A stretch of DNA of 64,000 nt from DAONJL01 sp035405645 [NCBI: bacterium] (GTDB lineage: Bacteria > JAGOBX01 > DAONJL01), in the NCBI GenBank assembly GCA_035405645.1, contig DAONJL010000006.1, forward strand, positions 46,593 through 110,592, given 5' to 3'. This document shows positions 8,014 through 17,207 of the stretch, piece after piece. How positions within the stretch are numbered: the first letter of the stretch is position 1; each line of letters opens with the position of its first letter. The translations under genes were made by a program, and so were the position numbers. Under the pieces are notes generated by a model that did no database searches, was not told the DNA's origin, and was given only the letters and a program-made list of their open reading frames with translations.

Positions 8014-9285
8014 TTAACAATTTATTTCCAATATTTCATTCCAATTAGTTGTATATCTTTTGGAAAGTTGATTGCGTTGCATTTTCCATAAATTATTTAA
8101 ACCAAGTGCTAAATATTTTATAGTATTATTTCCATATTTTTCATTTATCTTATCAATTACATTCATTAATTTTTCTTCTTTTAATATATCATTAAAATTT
8201 TTTTCTTCAAATAAATTTAATTCAATTTTTTCTTTTGAAATTATTTCTGTAAACATAACACCTGCTTTTTTATATTTATAATCAGGTTTAAAAATTTTTT
8301 CCAAACAAATTATTGCATACTTAATTAAAGTTCCAGTATTTGCAGTAGCAATAGGTAATTTTGTCGTATAAATATTTGCATATTGTGGTTCATCTTTTTT
8401 AAATCTATTTGTTGCAATAAAAACAGAAATGTTTTTAGTAACAGAATTTTGAGCCCTTAATTTTTCTGCTGCAATTGTAGTATAATTCGAAATTGCTTCT
8501 TTTAATTCAAAAAAATTAGAAACATCTTTTCCAAAAGAACGAGAACTAACAATACTCTTTTTTGGCTGTGGTATTTCATTTAATTCAAAACATATATCAC
8601 CTTTTAGTTCATATTTAATTTTTAAACCAATTATTGTAAGATTTATTTTTAGCCAATTATCATCAGAATTTATGTAATCAAAAATAGTATAAATATTTCT
8701 TTTATTTAATTTATCTTTTTGTTTTTGTCCAATGCCCCATATTTCTTCTACTTTTATTTCTTTAAAAAGTTTTTCTATATTTTCACATTCATTTATATTA
8801 AATACACCCTTATAATCAGGATTTTTTTTAGCAATCTCACAACTTAATTTTGCTAATGTTTTTGTTTTACCAATACCAATTGAAATAGGAACACCAATCC
8901 ATTTTTTTATTTTATTTTTTATTTCAAAACAATATTGAGTTAAAGAATTTTGTTTGAATTTTTTAAAAGACAAAAATGCTTCATCAATAGAATAAATTTC
9001 TATATCAGGAGAAAAATTTAAAAGAGCATTCATAACACGAAAAGAAATATCGCTATATAATTCATAATTGGATGAAAAAACAAAAACATTATGTTTTTTA
9101 ATTATATCCTGAATTTTAAAAAAAGGAGAGCCAAAAGGAATATTTAATTGTTTTGCTTCATTTGATAAAGCAACGACACAGCCATCATTATTTGATAAAA
9201 TAATAACAGGTTTATTTTTTAATTTTGGATTAAATATTCTTTCACAAGAAACATAAAAATTATTACAATCAACAAGTGCAAACAT
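8014..9285 (-). CDS. umuC: Y-family DNA polymerase V catalytic subunit UmuC
   Basis: Translesion polymerase that works with cleaved UmuD during the SOS response. Catalytic acids are D6 in LVDCNNFYVSCERIF and D101-E102 in YSIDEAFL. The steric and fingers region SNNDGCVVALSNEAK is typical of UmuC rather than DinB. A helix-hairpin-helix-like region around IWGIGQKQKDKL and a little-finger domain with SSRSFG follow, and the C-terminal DUF4113-like tail is present (LGLNNLWKMQRNQLSKRYTT). The length of 423 residues equals that of E. coli UmuC (422). It starts 6 bp after umuD on the same strand. Confidence 0.96.
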   Translation of the reverse strand: MFALVDCNNFYVSCERIFNPKLKNKPVIILSNNDGCVVALSNEAKQLNIPFGSPFFKIQDIIKKHNVFVFSSNYELYSDISFRVMNALLNFSPDIEIYSIDEAFLSFKKFKQNSLTQYCFEIKNKIKKWIGVPISIGIGKTKTLAKLSCEIAKKNPDYKGVFNINECENIEKLFKEIKVEEIWGIGQKQKDKLNKRNIYTIFDYINSDDNWLKINLTIIGLKIKYELKGDICFELNEIPQPKKSIVSSRSFGKDVSNFFELKEAISNYTTIAAEKLRAQNSVTKNISVFIATNRFKKDEPQYANIYTTKLPIATANTGTLIKYAIICLEKIFKPDYKYKKAGVMFTEIISKEKIELNLFEEKNFNDILKEEKLMNVIDKINEKYGNNTIKYLALGLNNLWKMQRNQLSKRYTTNWNEILEINC

Positions 9286-9291
9286 AAAAAA

Positions 9292-9747
9292 TTAAACTTT
9301 ATGAATTACATAAGTTACAACGCCCCAGATTTCAAAATCCATATTTTTATTTATTTTAATTGGTTCATAATCATCATTTTCAGGCATTAAATAAATTTCA
9401 TCATCAATAATTTTTATCCTTTTTACTAAAAATTCACCATCAAGAATAGCAATAATAATATTATTATTTTGTGGAGTTAATGCTCTATCAACAATTAAAA
9501 TATCAGCAGAATGAATACCAGCATTTACCATAGAATTGCCCTTAACTCTAATAAAGAAAGTAGCTTCTGGATGTTTAATCAAATACTCATTCAAATCTAA
9601 TTTTTTTTCAGAATAATCATCAGCAGGCGAAGGGAAACCAGCAGAAATATGCACATCATCAATAAAAGGTAAAAATAAAACTTTTGATTTTTCAAATTTA
9701 TAAATTTCAAATTGTTCATTAGAATTTGTTTTTTTATTTTTTGACAT
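9292..9747 (-). CDS. umuD: UmuD-type S24 autoprotease, DNA polymerase V accessory subunit
   Basis: A LexA-like self-cleaving protein of 151 residues. The cleavage site is A36-G37 in SAGFPSPADD, the serine nucleophile is S72 in VKGNSM, and the general base is K109 in GEFLVKR. There is no DNA-binding domain at the N-terminus, so it is UmuD and not LexA. RecA-stimulated cleavage would give UmuD', which activates UmuC. The promoter lies so close that the message is probably leaderless. A 10-bp inverted repeat lies 65 bp upstream. Confidence 0.95.
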   Translation of the reverse strand: MSKNKKTNSNEQFEIYKFEKSKVLFLPFIDDVHISAGFPSPADDYSEKKLDLNEYLIKHPEATFFIRVKGNSMVNAGIHSADILIVDRALTPQNNNIIIAILDGEFLVKRIKIIDDEIYLMPENDDYEPIKINKNMDFEIWGVVTYVIHKV

Positions 9748-9753
9748 ATTTTT

Positions 9754-9782
9754 TATATATAAAAATTTTTCTTAAATTGCAA
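9754..9782 (-). promoter_or_regulatory. Probable umuDC promoter (minus strand)
   Basis: On the minus strand TTGCAA (9782-9777) and TATATA (9759-9754) are 17 bases apart. The start codon begins at 9747, about 6 bases after the -10 box, where transcription itself would begin. Confidence 0.5.
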
Positions 9783-9811
9783 TAAATTTTTATTATTTTA
9801 AAAAACTAAAA

Positions 9812-9840
9812 TTATTTTTGATTGTCGATCTCAAAAATAA
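9812..9840. promoter_or_regulatory. 10-bp perfect inverted repeat between umuDC and ylxM
   Basis: TTATTTTTGA (9812-9821) and TCAAAAATAA (9831-9840) are exact reverse complements around the 9-base spacer TTGTCGATC. The site lies in the divergent intergenic region, 30 bp upstream of both candidate -35 boxes. An operator, perhaps for SOS control, is possible; it does not match the E. coli or Bacillus LexA box. Confidence 0.45.
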
Positions 9841-9870
9841 ATATTTTCAAATAAAAATTATTTTATTAAC

Positions 9871-9899
9871 TTGACAAAAAAAGAAAAATAAATTATAAA
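9871..9899 (+). promoter_or_regulatory. Strong sigma-70-like promoter for ylxM-ffh-rpsP-rimM-trmD-rplS
   Basis: Consensus TTGACA (9871-9876), 17-base spacer, TATAAA (9894-9899). It precedes a run of tightly packed translation and secretion genes. Confidence 0.75.
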
Positions 9900-9921
9900 G
9901 GTCAACCAAAAAAAGTTGACC
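9900..9921 (+). promoter_or_regulatory. Hairpin or operator at the start of the ylxM leader
   Basis: GGTCAAC (9900-9906) and GTTGACC (9915-9921) form a perfect 7-bp inverted repeat around CAAAAAAA. It begins directly after the -10 box and ends 5 bases before the ylxM ATG, overlapping the expected transcription start. No Shine-Dalgarno sequence is visible here. Confidence 0.5.
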
Positions 9922-9926
9922 ATATT

Positions 9927-10175
9927 ATGAATGATAAAAAACGATTTAAAAATGTAATATTATTTGATATATATAAGAATATTTTAACAGAAAAACAACA
10001 AAATATTTTTCAGTTGTATTATGATAATGATTATTCAGAAAAAGAAATAGCAAAAGAATTAAATGTATCAAAACAATATATATCAAAAACATTAAAAATA
10101 ATTGAGAAGAAATTAGAAGATTATGAAAAGAAACTAAAATTATTAAAAAAAGCAAAAGGAAAGAAAAATGTTTGA
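9927..10175 (+). CDS. ylxM: YlxM family HTH protein, SRP-associated
   Basis: An 82-residue helix-turn-helix protein resembling sigma-70 region 4: LTEKQQNIFQLYYDNDYSEKEIAKELNVSKQYISKTLKIIEKKL. Proteins of this family lie just upstream of ffh in Firmicutes, Thermotogae and related groups and modulate the SRP GTPases. The C-terminus is lysine-rich. The gene overlaps ffh by 8 bp, so the two are coupled. It lies just behind a strong promoter and hairpin. Confidence 0.88.
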   Translation: MNDKKRFKNVILFDIYKNILTEKQQNIFQLYYDNDYSEKEIAKELNVSKQYISKTLKIIEKKLEDYEKKLKLLKKAKGKKNV

Positions 10176-11511
10176 AAGTCTAACAGATAAATTTCAAGAG
10201 ATATTTAAAAAAATAAAAGGCGTAGATAAAATAACAGAAAGCAATATAAATGAAGCAGTGCGCGAAGTCAGACTTGCACTATTAGAAGCAGATGTAAATT
10301 TTCAAGTAGTAAAAGAATTAATAAATAATATAAAAGAAAAAGCAATAGGCGAAAAAGTAATTAAGAGTTTAACACCAGTTCAACAATTTATAAAAATAGT
10401 AAATGAAGAATTAATAAAATTTATGGATAGTCCAGATAGTGGACTGAAATTGGATAGCACACCATCAGTAATAATGCTTGTAGGTTTGCAGGGTTCAGGA
10501 AAAACAACAACAGCAGCAAAATTAGCAAATTTAATAAGAAAAGAAGGATATAAACCAATGTTAGTAGCAGCAGATGTTTATAGACCAGCAGCAATAGAGC
10601 AATTAATAAAATTAGGTGAACAATTAAACATACCAGTTTATTCAGTTCCTGGCTCAAAGCAACCAGTAGAAATAGCAAAGAATTCGATAAAAGAGACATT
10701 AAAAGCAGGTTGTAATGTAACAATAATAGATACCGCAGGAAGATTACATATTGATGATGAAATGATGAATGAAGTTTCAGAAATCAGCAAAGAAGTAAAA
10801 CCAAATGAAATATTATTTGTAGCAGATGCAATGTCAGGACAGGATGCAGTAAATGTAGCAAAAGAATTTAACAATCGATTGCCAATAACAGGAATAATAT
10901 TAACAAAATTAGATGGTGATGCGCGCGGTGGTGCAGCAATATCAGTTAAGTATGTAATAAATAAACCAATTAAATTTGTTGGTGTAGGCGAAAAGATAGA
11001 TAATTTAGAGAAATTTTATGCTGATAGAATGGCATCACGCATTCTTGGAATGGGTGATATTTTAAGTTTAATTGAAAAAGCAGAAAAAACAATATCAGAA
11101 GAAGAAGCAAAAAAATTAGAAGAAAAATTAAAAAAAGGGAAATTTGATTTAGATGATTTTTTAAATCAATTACAGCAAATTAGATCAATGGGTTCATTTG
11201 AACAATTATTAACAATGATACCTGGATTTTCGCAATTAAAAGAATTAAAAGCATTTGCTCCAACAGAGAAAGATATAAAAAAGACAGAAGCAATAATACA
11301 ATCAATGACAAGGAAAGAACGAGCAAATCCAGAAATATTAAATAATAGTAGGAAATTAAGAATAGCAAAAGGGAGTGGCACAACATTGAACGATATAAAC
11401 AAATTGTTAAAACAATATTATATGTTACAAAAGATGATGAAAAGTATGAGTAAAATGAATCCAATGAATTTAATGAAAAATTTTGAAGGTTTATTTGGCA
11501 AAATGTTTTAA
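10168..11511 (+). CDS. ffh: Signal recognition particle GTPase Ffh
   Basis: The SRP54 homologue that binds signal peptides and 4.5S RNA and delivers ribosomes to FtsY. The N domain is helical, the G domain has GLQGSGKTTTAAKLA (about residues 108-122), DVYRPAA, DTAGRLHIDDEMM and TKLDGDARGGAAIS, and the C-terminal M domain (from about 300) contains GSGTTLNDINKLLKQ and a methionine-rich end. The length of 447 residues is normal. An AAAGGAAAG ribosome-binding sequence lies before the ATG, inside ylxM. Confidence 0.97.
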   Translation: MFESLTDKFQEIFKKIKGVDKITESNINEAVREVRLALLEADVNFQVVKELINNIKEKAIGEKVIKSLTPVQQFIKIVNEELIKFMDSPDSGLKLDSTPSVIMLVGLQGSGKTTTAAKLANLIRKEGYKPMLVAADVYRPAAIEQLIKLGEQLNIPVYSVPGSKQPVEIAKNSIKETLKAGCNVTIIDTAGRLHIDDEMMNEVSEISKEVKPNEILFVADAMSGQDAVNVAKEFNNRLPITGIILTKLDGDARGGAAISVKYVINKPIKFVGVGEKIDNLEKFYADRMASRILGMGDILSLIEKAEKTISEEEAKKLEEKLKKGKFDLDDFLNQLQQIRSMGSFEQLLTMIPGFSQLKELKAFAPTEKDIKKTEAIIQSMTRKERANPEILNNSRKLRIAKGSGTTLNDINKLLKQYYMLQKMMKSMSKMNPMNLMKNFEGLFGKMF

Positions 11512-11561
11512 TTAAGAAGATATATAATTTAAAAAAAATTATTAAAAGGAGGTAATTTTTT

Positions 11562-11840
11562 TTGGCAGTAAAAATTCGATTAACAAGATTTGGTAAAAAG
11601 AAAAAACCATTTTATCGTATTGTTGTTGCTGATAATGATTTTTCAAGAGATGGTAGAATAGTAAAGCAAATTGGGTACTATGACCCACAGTTAGAAAAAT
11701 TAGAAATTAAAGAAGAAGAAGCACTTGAATGGTTAAGTAAAGGTGCAATACCAACACCAACAGTAAAAAGTTTATTTAAAAGAAAAGGTATAAATAAAAA
11801 ATTACATGAAATGAAATATGCAAAAAAAGAAAGCAAATAA
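11562..11840 (+). CDS. rpsP: 30S ribosomal protein S16
   Basis: A 92-residue S16 with the family N-terminus [23 protein letters not shown] and the GYYDP motif. The start is TTG at 11562, chosen because AAAGGAGGT lies 7-9 bases upstream and no ATG is available before this conserved N-terminus. The KH-domain gene khpA that usually separates rpsP from rimM is absent; rimM instead overlaps the rpsP end by 23 bp. Confidence 0.97.
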   Translation: MAVKIRLTRFGKKKKPFYRIVVADNDFSRDGRIVKQIGYYDPQLEKLEIKEEEALEWLSKGAIPTPTVKSLFKRKGINKKLHEMKYAKKESK

Positions 11841-12345
11841 TTCTGAAGAAGAATTTATTTGCATTGGAAAAATAATAAAAACTTATGGAAATAAAGGCGA
11901 AGTTTTGCTTTTACCTTTTATTGAAGAATTGAATATTTTTAAAAAACTAAATTATTTGTTTGTATTAAATAATTATAAATTAAAAATAGTAGATACAAAA
12001 TTTATTCGAAAAGGAATTATTTTGAAATTTGAAAATTTTTATAATGCTAATCAAGCAAATATGTTAGTAAATGAGTTATGCTATATTGAAAAAAAATTAT
12101 TAGATAAGAAATTAGAAAAGAATGAGTATTATGTTAATGATATTATTGGAGCGGAAGTATTTGATAAGAATGATAAATATTTAGGAAAAATAAAGAATAT
12201 AATATTTACAGGTGCAAATGATGTATGGGAAATTATTAATGAAGATAAAGAGTATTTATTACCATCGATAAATGATACGATAGAAAAAGTTGATTTAGAG
12301 AAAAATAAAATAATAATAAAAAATTATGAAGATTATTTTATATAA
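11818..12345 (+). CDS. rimM: Ribosome maturation factor RimM
   Basis: A 16S rRNA processing factor that binds S19 in the 30S head. The N-terminal RimM barrel is recognisable from [20 protein letters not shown], and the PRC-barrel from [13 protein letters not shown] and [18 protein letters not shown]. The length of 175 residues is typical. It is reached by translational coupling: its ATG lies 23 bp inside rpsP with no distinct Shine-Dalgarno. trmD follows after 3 bp, the classical order. Confidence 0.93.
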   Translation: MQKKKANNSEEEFICIGKIIKTYGNKGEVLLLPFIEELNIFKKLNYLFVLNNYKLKIVDTKFIRKGIILKFENFYNANQANMLVNELCYIEKKLLDKKLEKNEYYVNDIIGAEVFDKNDKYLGKIKNIIFTGANDVWEIINEDKEYLLPSINDTIEKVDLEKNKIIIKNYEDYFI

Positions 12346-12348
12346 AGT

Positions 12349-13035
12349 ATGAAGAGAATAAATATATTAACAATATTTCCAGAATTTTTTTCAGGAATAT
12401 TAACAACAGGATTAATAGCAAAAGCACTTGCTGAAAAAATAGTTGAGATAAATATAATAAATATAAGAGATTATAGTGAAGATAAACATAAAAAAGTAGA
12501 TGATGAGCCTTATGGTGGCGGTGCTGGTATGGTTTTTAAAATAGAACCAATTTATAATGCATTAAAAAAATTGAATTTATTAAATAAAGCAGAAATAATA
12601 CTTTTTTCACCAATAGGAAAATTATTAAAACAAAATGATTTTAAAGAATTAGTAAAAAATGATGAAATAGCATTAATATGCGGAAGATATGAAGGAGTAG
12701 ATTTTCGAGTGGCAGAACATATTGCAACAAAAATTTATTCAATTGGCGATTATATAATTCAAGGTGGAGAAATAGCTGCTGCTGTTTTACTTGAAGGTTT
12801 TTTAAGATTGGTTCCAGGTTTTGTAGGAAATGATGAGTCAATAAAATATGAATCGTATGAAGATAATTTACTTGAATATCCACAATATACAAGACCACAA
12901 AATTTTAATGGCTGGCAAGTACCAGAAGTTTTATTATCAGGTAATCATCAATTAATAAAAGAATGGCGTGAAAAAAAAAGATTGGAATTAACAAAGAAAT
13001 ATAGAAATGATTTATATAATAAATATATTAATTGA
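12349..13035 (+). CDS. trmD: tRNA (guanine-N1)-methyltransferase TrmD
   Basis: Methylates G37 of tRNAs with G36, preventing frameshifting. This SPOUT enzyme has a trefoil-knot SAM site, visible as LICGRYEGVDFRVAEH and YSIGDYIIQGGEIAA, plus the early motif EPYGGGAGMVFK. The catalytic Asp region around LVPGFVGNDES is present. The length of 228 residues is typical. It sits between rimM and rplS in the usual operon order. Confidence 0.97.
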   Translation: MKRINILTIFPEFFSGILTTGLIAKALAEKIVEINIINIRDYSEDKHKKVDDEPYGGGAGMVFKIEPIYNALKKLNLLNKAEIILFSPIGKLLKQNDFKELVKNDEIALICGRYEGVDFRVAEHIATKIYSIGDYIIQGGEIAAAVLLEGFLRLVPGFVGNDESIKYESYEDNLLEYPQYTRPQNFNGWQVPEVLLSGNHQLIKEWREKKRLELTKKYRNDLYNKYIN

Positions 13036-13050
13036 AAGGAGAAAATGATT

Positions 13051-13476
13051 ATGGATTTAATTGAAGTAGTAGAAAAACAATATATGAAAGAAAAAGCACC
13101 AAAATTCAAAGTTGGCGACCAGGTAAAAGTTTATATTAAACTAAAAGAGGCAAAACGCGAACGCTCACAGGCATTTGAAGGTGTAGTAATTAGTATAAGA
13201 GGTTCTGGCTTAAGAACAACTTTCACAGTTCGTCGTGTAACTGGCGGTTATGGAATAGAACGAACATTTCCATTACATTCACCAATAATTGAGAAAATAA
13301 AAGTAGTTAAAAAAGGTGAAGTTCGCAAAGCAAAACTATATTATTTAAAAGGGAAAAGTAAAAAAGAAGCGCGAATAAAAGAAGCAAAAAGAGCACTAAT
13401 AAGTAATGGAAATAAAGTAGAAGAAAATAAAACAACAGAAGAAATAAAACAAGAAGCACCAGTAGCAGAAGCATAA
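13051..13476 (+). CDS. rplS: 50S ribosomal protein L19 with charged C-terminal extension
   Basis: L19 core motifs are [54 protein letters not shown] and [16 protein letters not shown] chose the second ATG (13051) because AGGAG at 13037-13041 is 9 bases from it but only 3 from the ATG at 13045. After the roughly 115-residue core there is a 25-residue tail rich in Glu, Lys and Ala, as in several AT-rich candidate phyla. It is the last gene of the translation operon. Confidence 0.95.
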   Translation: MDLIEVVEKQYMKEKAPKFKVGDQVKVYIKLKEAKRERSQAFEGVVISIRGSGLRTTFTVRRVTGGYGIERTFPLHSPIIEKIKVVKKGEVRKAKLYYLKGKSKKEARIKEAKRALISNGNKVEENKTTEEIKQEAPVAEA

Positions 13477-13501
13477 CATCAAAATAGTTATAAAATTTTG
13501 A

Positions 13502-15877
13502 ATGTTTAAAAAAGAGAAAATATTTATTTTTCTTCCAATAATTTTTTTTATACTCTTTTTTTATAAATTTATTTTTCTAAAAGAAATTTTTTTTTCAGAA
13601 GATATAATGCGTTGTTCCTTACCTTTAAGGAATTTCGCAACTAATGAATTTAATAAAGGAAAAATTCCATTCTGGTCACCATATTTATATTCTGGTTTTC
13701 CAGTTTTTGCAGCAGCACAGGATGGTTTATTTTATCCATTTAATATTATTATTTATAAAATTTTGCCGGTGTATTATGCTTTAACATTTTCTCAAATTTT
13801 TTCTTTTTTTCTTGCATTTTTATCAACATTTTTTTTTATTAGATTTTTTAATATTTCTTATTTATCAGCAACAATCGGAGCAATTATTTTTTCACTGAGT
13901 GGTTTTCCTATTACTCATTATAGAAATATTGCTTTTATTGCAGGTTATCCATATTTGCCTTTAATACTACTTTTTTTATTAAAATTTTTTCAAACAAAAA
14001 AAAATAAATACTTAATTTTATTTACATTATCATTATCATTTCAATTTTTATCAGGTCATCCACAATTGCCTTTTTATTCGATTTTAACCATTATCATTTA
14101 TCTTGCATATTTATTTTATAAAAAAGAAAAAGATTATTTCAAAAATTCATTGACTATAATAATATTTATTTTTTTGAGTTTTTTACTTGTTGCTTTTCAA
14201 TATTTCCCACTTTATTCATTATCAAAAGAATGTGGAAATTTAGATATTTCAAAATATGATTATATAACTTATCGTTCAATGCCATTTTATTTGTATTTAC
14301 AGTTTTTATTTCCTTTTATTAATGGTTCACATTCATTTAATTGTTATTATGGACCAGAAGATTTTTTTGAATTAACAATTTTTATTTCTATCACTGCTTT
14401 TATTGTTATTTTAATTAATTTAAAAAAATTATTTAAATTACAGGAATTTAAGTTCTTTTGGTTATTAGGTTTTTTTGCTATATTTTTTTCTATTGGTTCT
14501 TTAAATCCTTTATATAGAATTTTAGCATATATTCCGCCATTTAATTTTTTTCGTGTTCCTGCGCGATATAATTATCTTCTTATATTTGTTCTTTCACTTT
14601 TTTTTGCTAAATCTTTTGATTTATTATTTATTGATAAATTTGAAAAGAATAAAAAAATAACCAAATTAATCATAATATTATTTATTATTTTTTTTACTGG
14701 TTTTATTTTAATTTTTTGTTTTCAAAAAAATTTTATAACCAATTTTAAAACAGAATTATTATCAAATAAACAATATATAATAAAATACATAACTAATTAT
14801 AAAAGATATGGTGCAGAATTTTATATAAAAAAATTAGATAAAATATTAAATTTTCAAAAATGGAATTTTTTAATTATCAGCATGATTTATTTAGTAAATT
14901 TTTTTATTCACAAAATAAATAATTTTCAAATAAAAAAATATTTATTAGTGTTGATAATATTAATAGAAATTTTTCTATTTGGATTTTTAGTAATAGAAAC
15001 AAATCATAAAAATTATTTTACCAAAGAGCCAAAAATATCACAATATTTAAAAGAAAAAAATCAAAATAATTTTTATAGAATATATTCGTGGAATCGAGGA
15101 AAAATGTATTCAAAGTTTAAAGATTATGATGGTTATTTTTTTGATTTATCACCTTATGAATTCTGGCGAAATTTCTTAAATGAAAATTATGCAAATTTAT
15201 TTAATATACATTCATTTGGGGGAGATAATACATTAGTTTATTTGCGTTATCGTGAATTAGAAAAAAGAATTAAATCAGGAAATTATGATTTATTAAAGAT
15301 TTATTCAACTAAATATTTAATCACAGGAATACCAATAACAAATATTAACGCAAAAGAAATAAAATTTTATTTAAACGAATTTAATGATAATGTATATATA
15401 TATGAATTTGATAATTATTTGCCATTGTATTATTTTGTAGATAATTTTTTTGCTGTAGATAATAGCGAAGAAGCATTAAATGCAGTAATTAAAAATTTAG
15501 ATAAAATAATTAAAGGTGAAATGATTGTTATTGAAAATTTTGAAGAGAGTAAAAACATAAAAAAATTTGAAAGAGAAACAAATTCAAAGATAAGATTAAT
15601 TGATTATGATTATACAAGAATTAAATTTGAGATAATAAATGAAAGTGCTGGATTTCTGATTTTTAATGAAGCATATTTTCCAGAATGGCAAGTAAAAATA
15701 AATAATAAAATAAGCAAAATATATAGGACAAATTATTATGTTAAATCAGTTTTTATATCAGAGCCAGGAACTAATATTATTGAAATTTATTATAGTAAAA
15801 AATCATTTTATATAGGTTTAATATTTTCAGTTTTTAGTTTATTTATTCTTATTATTTTTCTAACAAGAATAAATTAA
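13502..15877 (+). CDS. YfhO-like multi-pass membrane protein
   Basis: A 791-residue integral membrane protein with about eleven to thirteen spans in the first 500 residues and a soluble C-terminal domain (about 510-765) followed by a final span. The N-terminal loop with PLRNFATNEFNKGKIPFWSP and the segment SGFPVFAAAQDGLFYP are typical of YfhO/GT-C-type proteins, which in Gram-positives glycosylate lipoteichoic acid. Here a role in adding sugars to surface polymers from a lipid-linked donor is inferred. The C-terminal YFPEWQVKINNK is also a YfhO hallmark. It starts 25 bp after rplS. Confidence 0.75.
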   Translation: MFKKEKIFIFLPIIFFILFFYKFIFLKEIFFSEDIMRCSLPLRNFATNEFNKGKIPFWSPYLYSGFPVFAAAQDGLFYPFNIIIYKILPVYYALTFSQIFSFFLAFLSTFFFIRFFNISYLSATIGAIIFSLSGFPITHYRNIAFIAGYPYLPLILLFLLKFFQTKKNKYLILFTLSLSFQFLSGHPQLPFYSILTIIIYLAYLFYKKEKDYFKNSLTIIIFIFLSFLLVAFQYFPLYSLSKECGNLDISKYDYITYRSMPFYLYLQFLFPFINGSHSFNCYYGPEDFFELTIFISITAFIVILINLKKLFKLQEFKFFWLLGFFAIFFSIGSLNPLYRILAYIPPFNFFRVPARYNYLLIFVLSLFFAKSFDLLFIDKFEKNKKITKLIIILFIIFFTGFILIFCFQKNFITNFKTELLSNKQYIIKYITNYKRYGAEFYIKKLDKILNFQKWNFLIISMIYLVNFFIHKINNFQIKKYLLVLIILIEIFLFGFLVIETNHKNYFTKEPKISQYLKEKNQNNFYRIYSWNRGKMYSKFKDYDGYFFDLSPYEFWRNFLNENYANLFNIHSFGGDNTLVYLRYRELEKRIKSGNYDLLKIYSTKYLITGIPITNINAKEIKFYLNEFNDNVYIYEFDNYLPLYYFVDNFFAVDNSEEALNAVIKNLDKIIKGEMIVIENFEESKNIKKFERETNSKIRLIDYDYTRIKFEIINESAGFLIFNEAYFPEWQVKINNKISKIYRTNYYVKSVFISEPGTNIIEIYYSKKSFYIGLIFSVFSLFILIIFLTRIN

Positions 15878-15917
15878 AAAATGAAATTAACTTTAGAAAT
15901 TTTGGATAAAAAAATAA

Positions 15918-15946
15918 TTTGACATAAAAAATTTTTTATTTTAAAA
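15918..15946 (+). promoter_or_regulatory. Possible promoter for pilC
   Basis: TTGACA (15918-15923) is a perfect -35 box; the -10 position 17 bases on reads TAAAAA, a weak match. A TAGGAAAAAG ribosome-binding region precedes the pilC ATG at 15978. Confidence 0.4.
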
Positions 15947-15977
15947 ATAATAAAAAAAAGAAGTAGGAAAAAGAAAA

Positions 15978-17195
15978 ATGCCATTATATAAATATAAAGC
16001 ATTAGATCGCACAGCAAAAGAAATAAATGGGACAATAGAAGCAGCAAATGAAAAAGCAGCAATAGGAACATTACGAGGCCAGGGATTAAGATTACTTGAA
16101 ATAAAAGAGACAAAAGGCGGCGGTGGAGGATTTTCATTACCATTACCTTTTTTAAAAAAAGATAAAATAAAAGAAGCAGAAATAGTTGGTTTTACAAGAC
16201 AATTAGCAACATTATTAGCAGCAGGCTTACCATTATTAAGATGCTTAAATATATTGAATGAACAAATTCAAAACCAAAAATTAAAAGCAATAGTAAATCA
16301 GATATCACAGGATGTTCAAGGTGGAGCATCATTTTCAGATGCATTAGCAAAACATCCAATATTCAACAAATTATATATAAATATGGTGAAAGCAGGCGAA
16401 GTAGGTGGAGTGCTGGAAGGAATAATGAACAGATTAGCAGTGTTTGGCGAAAAGTCATTAGAATTAAAGATGAAAATAAAAGGAGCAATGACATATCCAA
16501 TAATAATGATGACAGTTGCAGTAACAGTTGTTTCATTTTTATTAGTTGCAGTTTTACCAACATTTGTAAATATGTTTAAAGAAATGAAAGTACAATTACC
16601 AGCGCCAACATTATTTGTAATTGGATTAAGTGATTTTCTTGTTTCGTTTTGGTGGTTATTAATTATAATTGTAGTAGGAGTAATAATAGGGATAAAGCAA
16701 TATAGAAAATCGCCCGAAGGATTATATAAAACAGATAAAATAAAATTAAAAATACCAGTATTTGGACAATTAGGCTTAAAATCAGCGACAGCACAATTAA
16801 CACGAACATTAGGGACATTATTACAAAGTGGTGTACCAATTTTACAGGCATTACAAATAGTTCGAGAAACAGTACCAAATGAAGTAATAGCACGAGTGCT
16901 TGATGATGTATCAGAAAGTATAGCAGCAGGAAATACAATGTCCGAACCATTAGCCAAAGCAAAAATATTTGATGTAATGGTTCCACATATGATTGCAGTA
17001 GGAGAAGAAACAGGTGCAGTTGATCAGATGCTAATAAAAATAGCAGACCAATATGATGTAATAGTTGATGAAATGGTTGCAGCATTATCATCAATGCTTG
17101 AACCATTTTTAATTATTTTTATGGGTGGTGCAGTTGGTCTAATTGTTATGGCTTTATTCTTACCAATGTTTGAATTAATTAATGTTGTTGGCTAA
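15978..17195 (+). CDS. pilC: Type IV pilus / type II secretion inner-membrane platform protein PilC (GspF)
   Basis: Polytopic platform protein on which the assembly ATPase acts to extrude pilins. The N-terminus MPLYKYKALDRTAKEINGT is diagnostic. Two T2SF domains follow, each with FTRQLATLLAAGLPLLRCL-type (about residues 71-90) and LTRTLGTLLQSGVPILQAL-type (about 273-291) starts, and membrane segments occur near 170-200, 215-235 and 375-400. The length of 405 residues is standard. No pilB, pilT or pilin gene is adjacent, so pilC is separated from the rest of the pilus set here. Confidence 0.93.
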   Translation: MPLYKYKALDRTAKEINGTIEAANEKAAIGTLRGQGLRLLEIKETKGGGGGFSLPLPFLKKDKIKEAEIVGFTRQLATLLAAGLPLLRCLNILNEQIQNQKLKAIVNQISQDVQGGASFSDALAKHPIFNKLYINMVKAGEVGGVLEGIMNRLAVFGEKSLELKMKIKGAMTYPIIMMTVAVTVVSFLLVAVLPTFVNMFKEMKVQLPAPTLFVIGLSDFLVSFWWLLIIIVVGVIIGIKQYRKSPEGLYKTDKIKLKIPVFGQLGLKSATAQLTRTLGTLLQSGVPILQALQIVRETVPNEVIARVLDDVSESIAAGNTMSEPLAKAKIFDVMVPHMIAVGEETGAVDQMLIKIADQYDVIVDEMVAALSSMLEPFLIIFMGGAVGLIVMALFLPMFELINVVG

Positions 17196-17207
17196 AATAA
17201 AATCAAT

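Noticed and set aside
16316-16957. 213-codon minus-strand frame inside pilC
   Set aside because: Opposite a clear PilC; composition is that of an antisense shadow and it has no ribosome-binding site or family motif.
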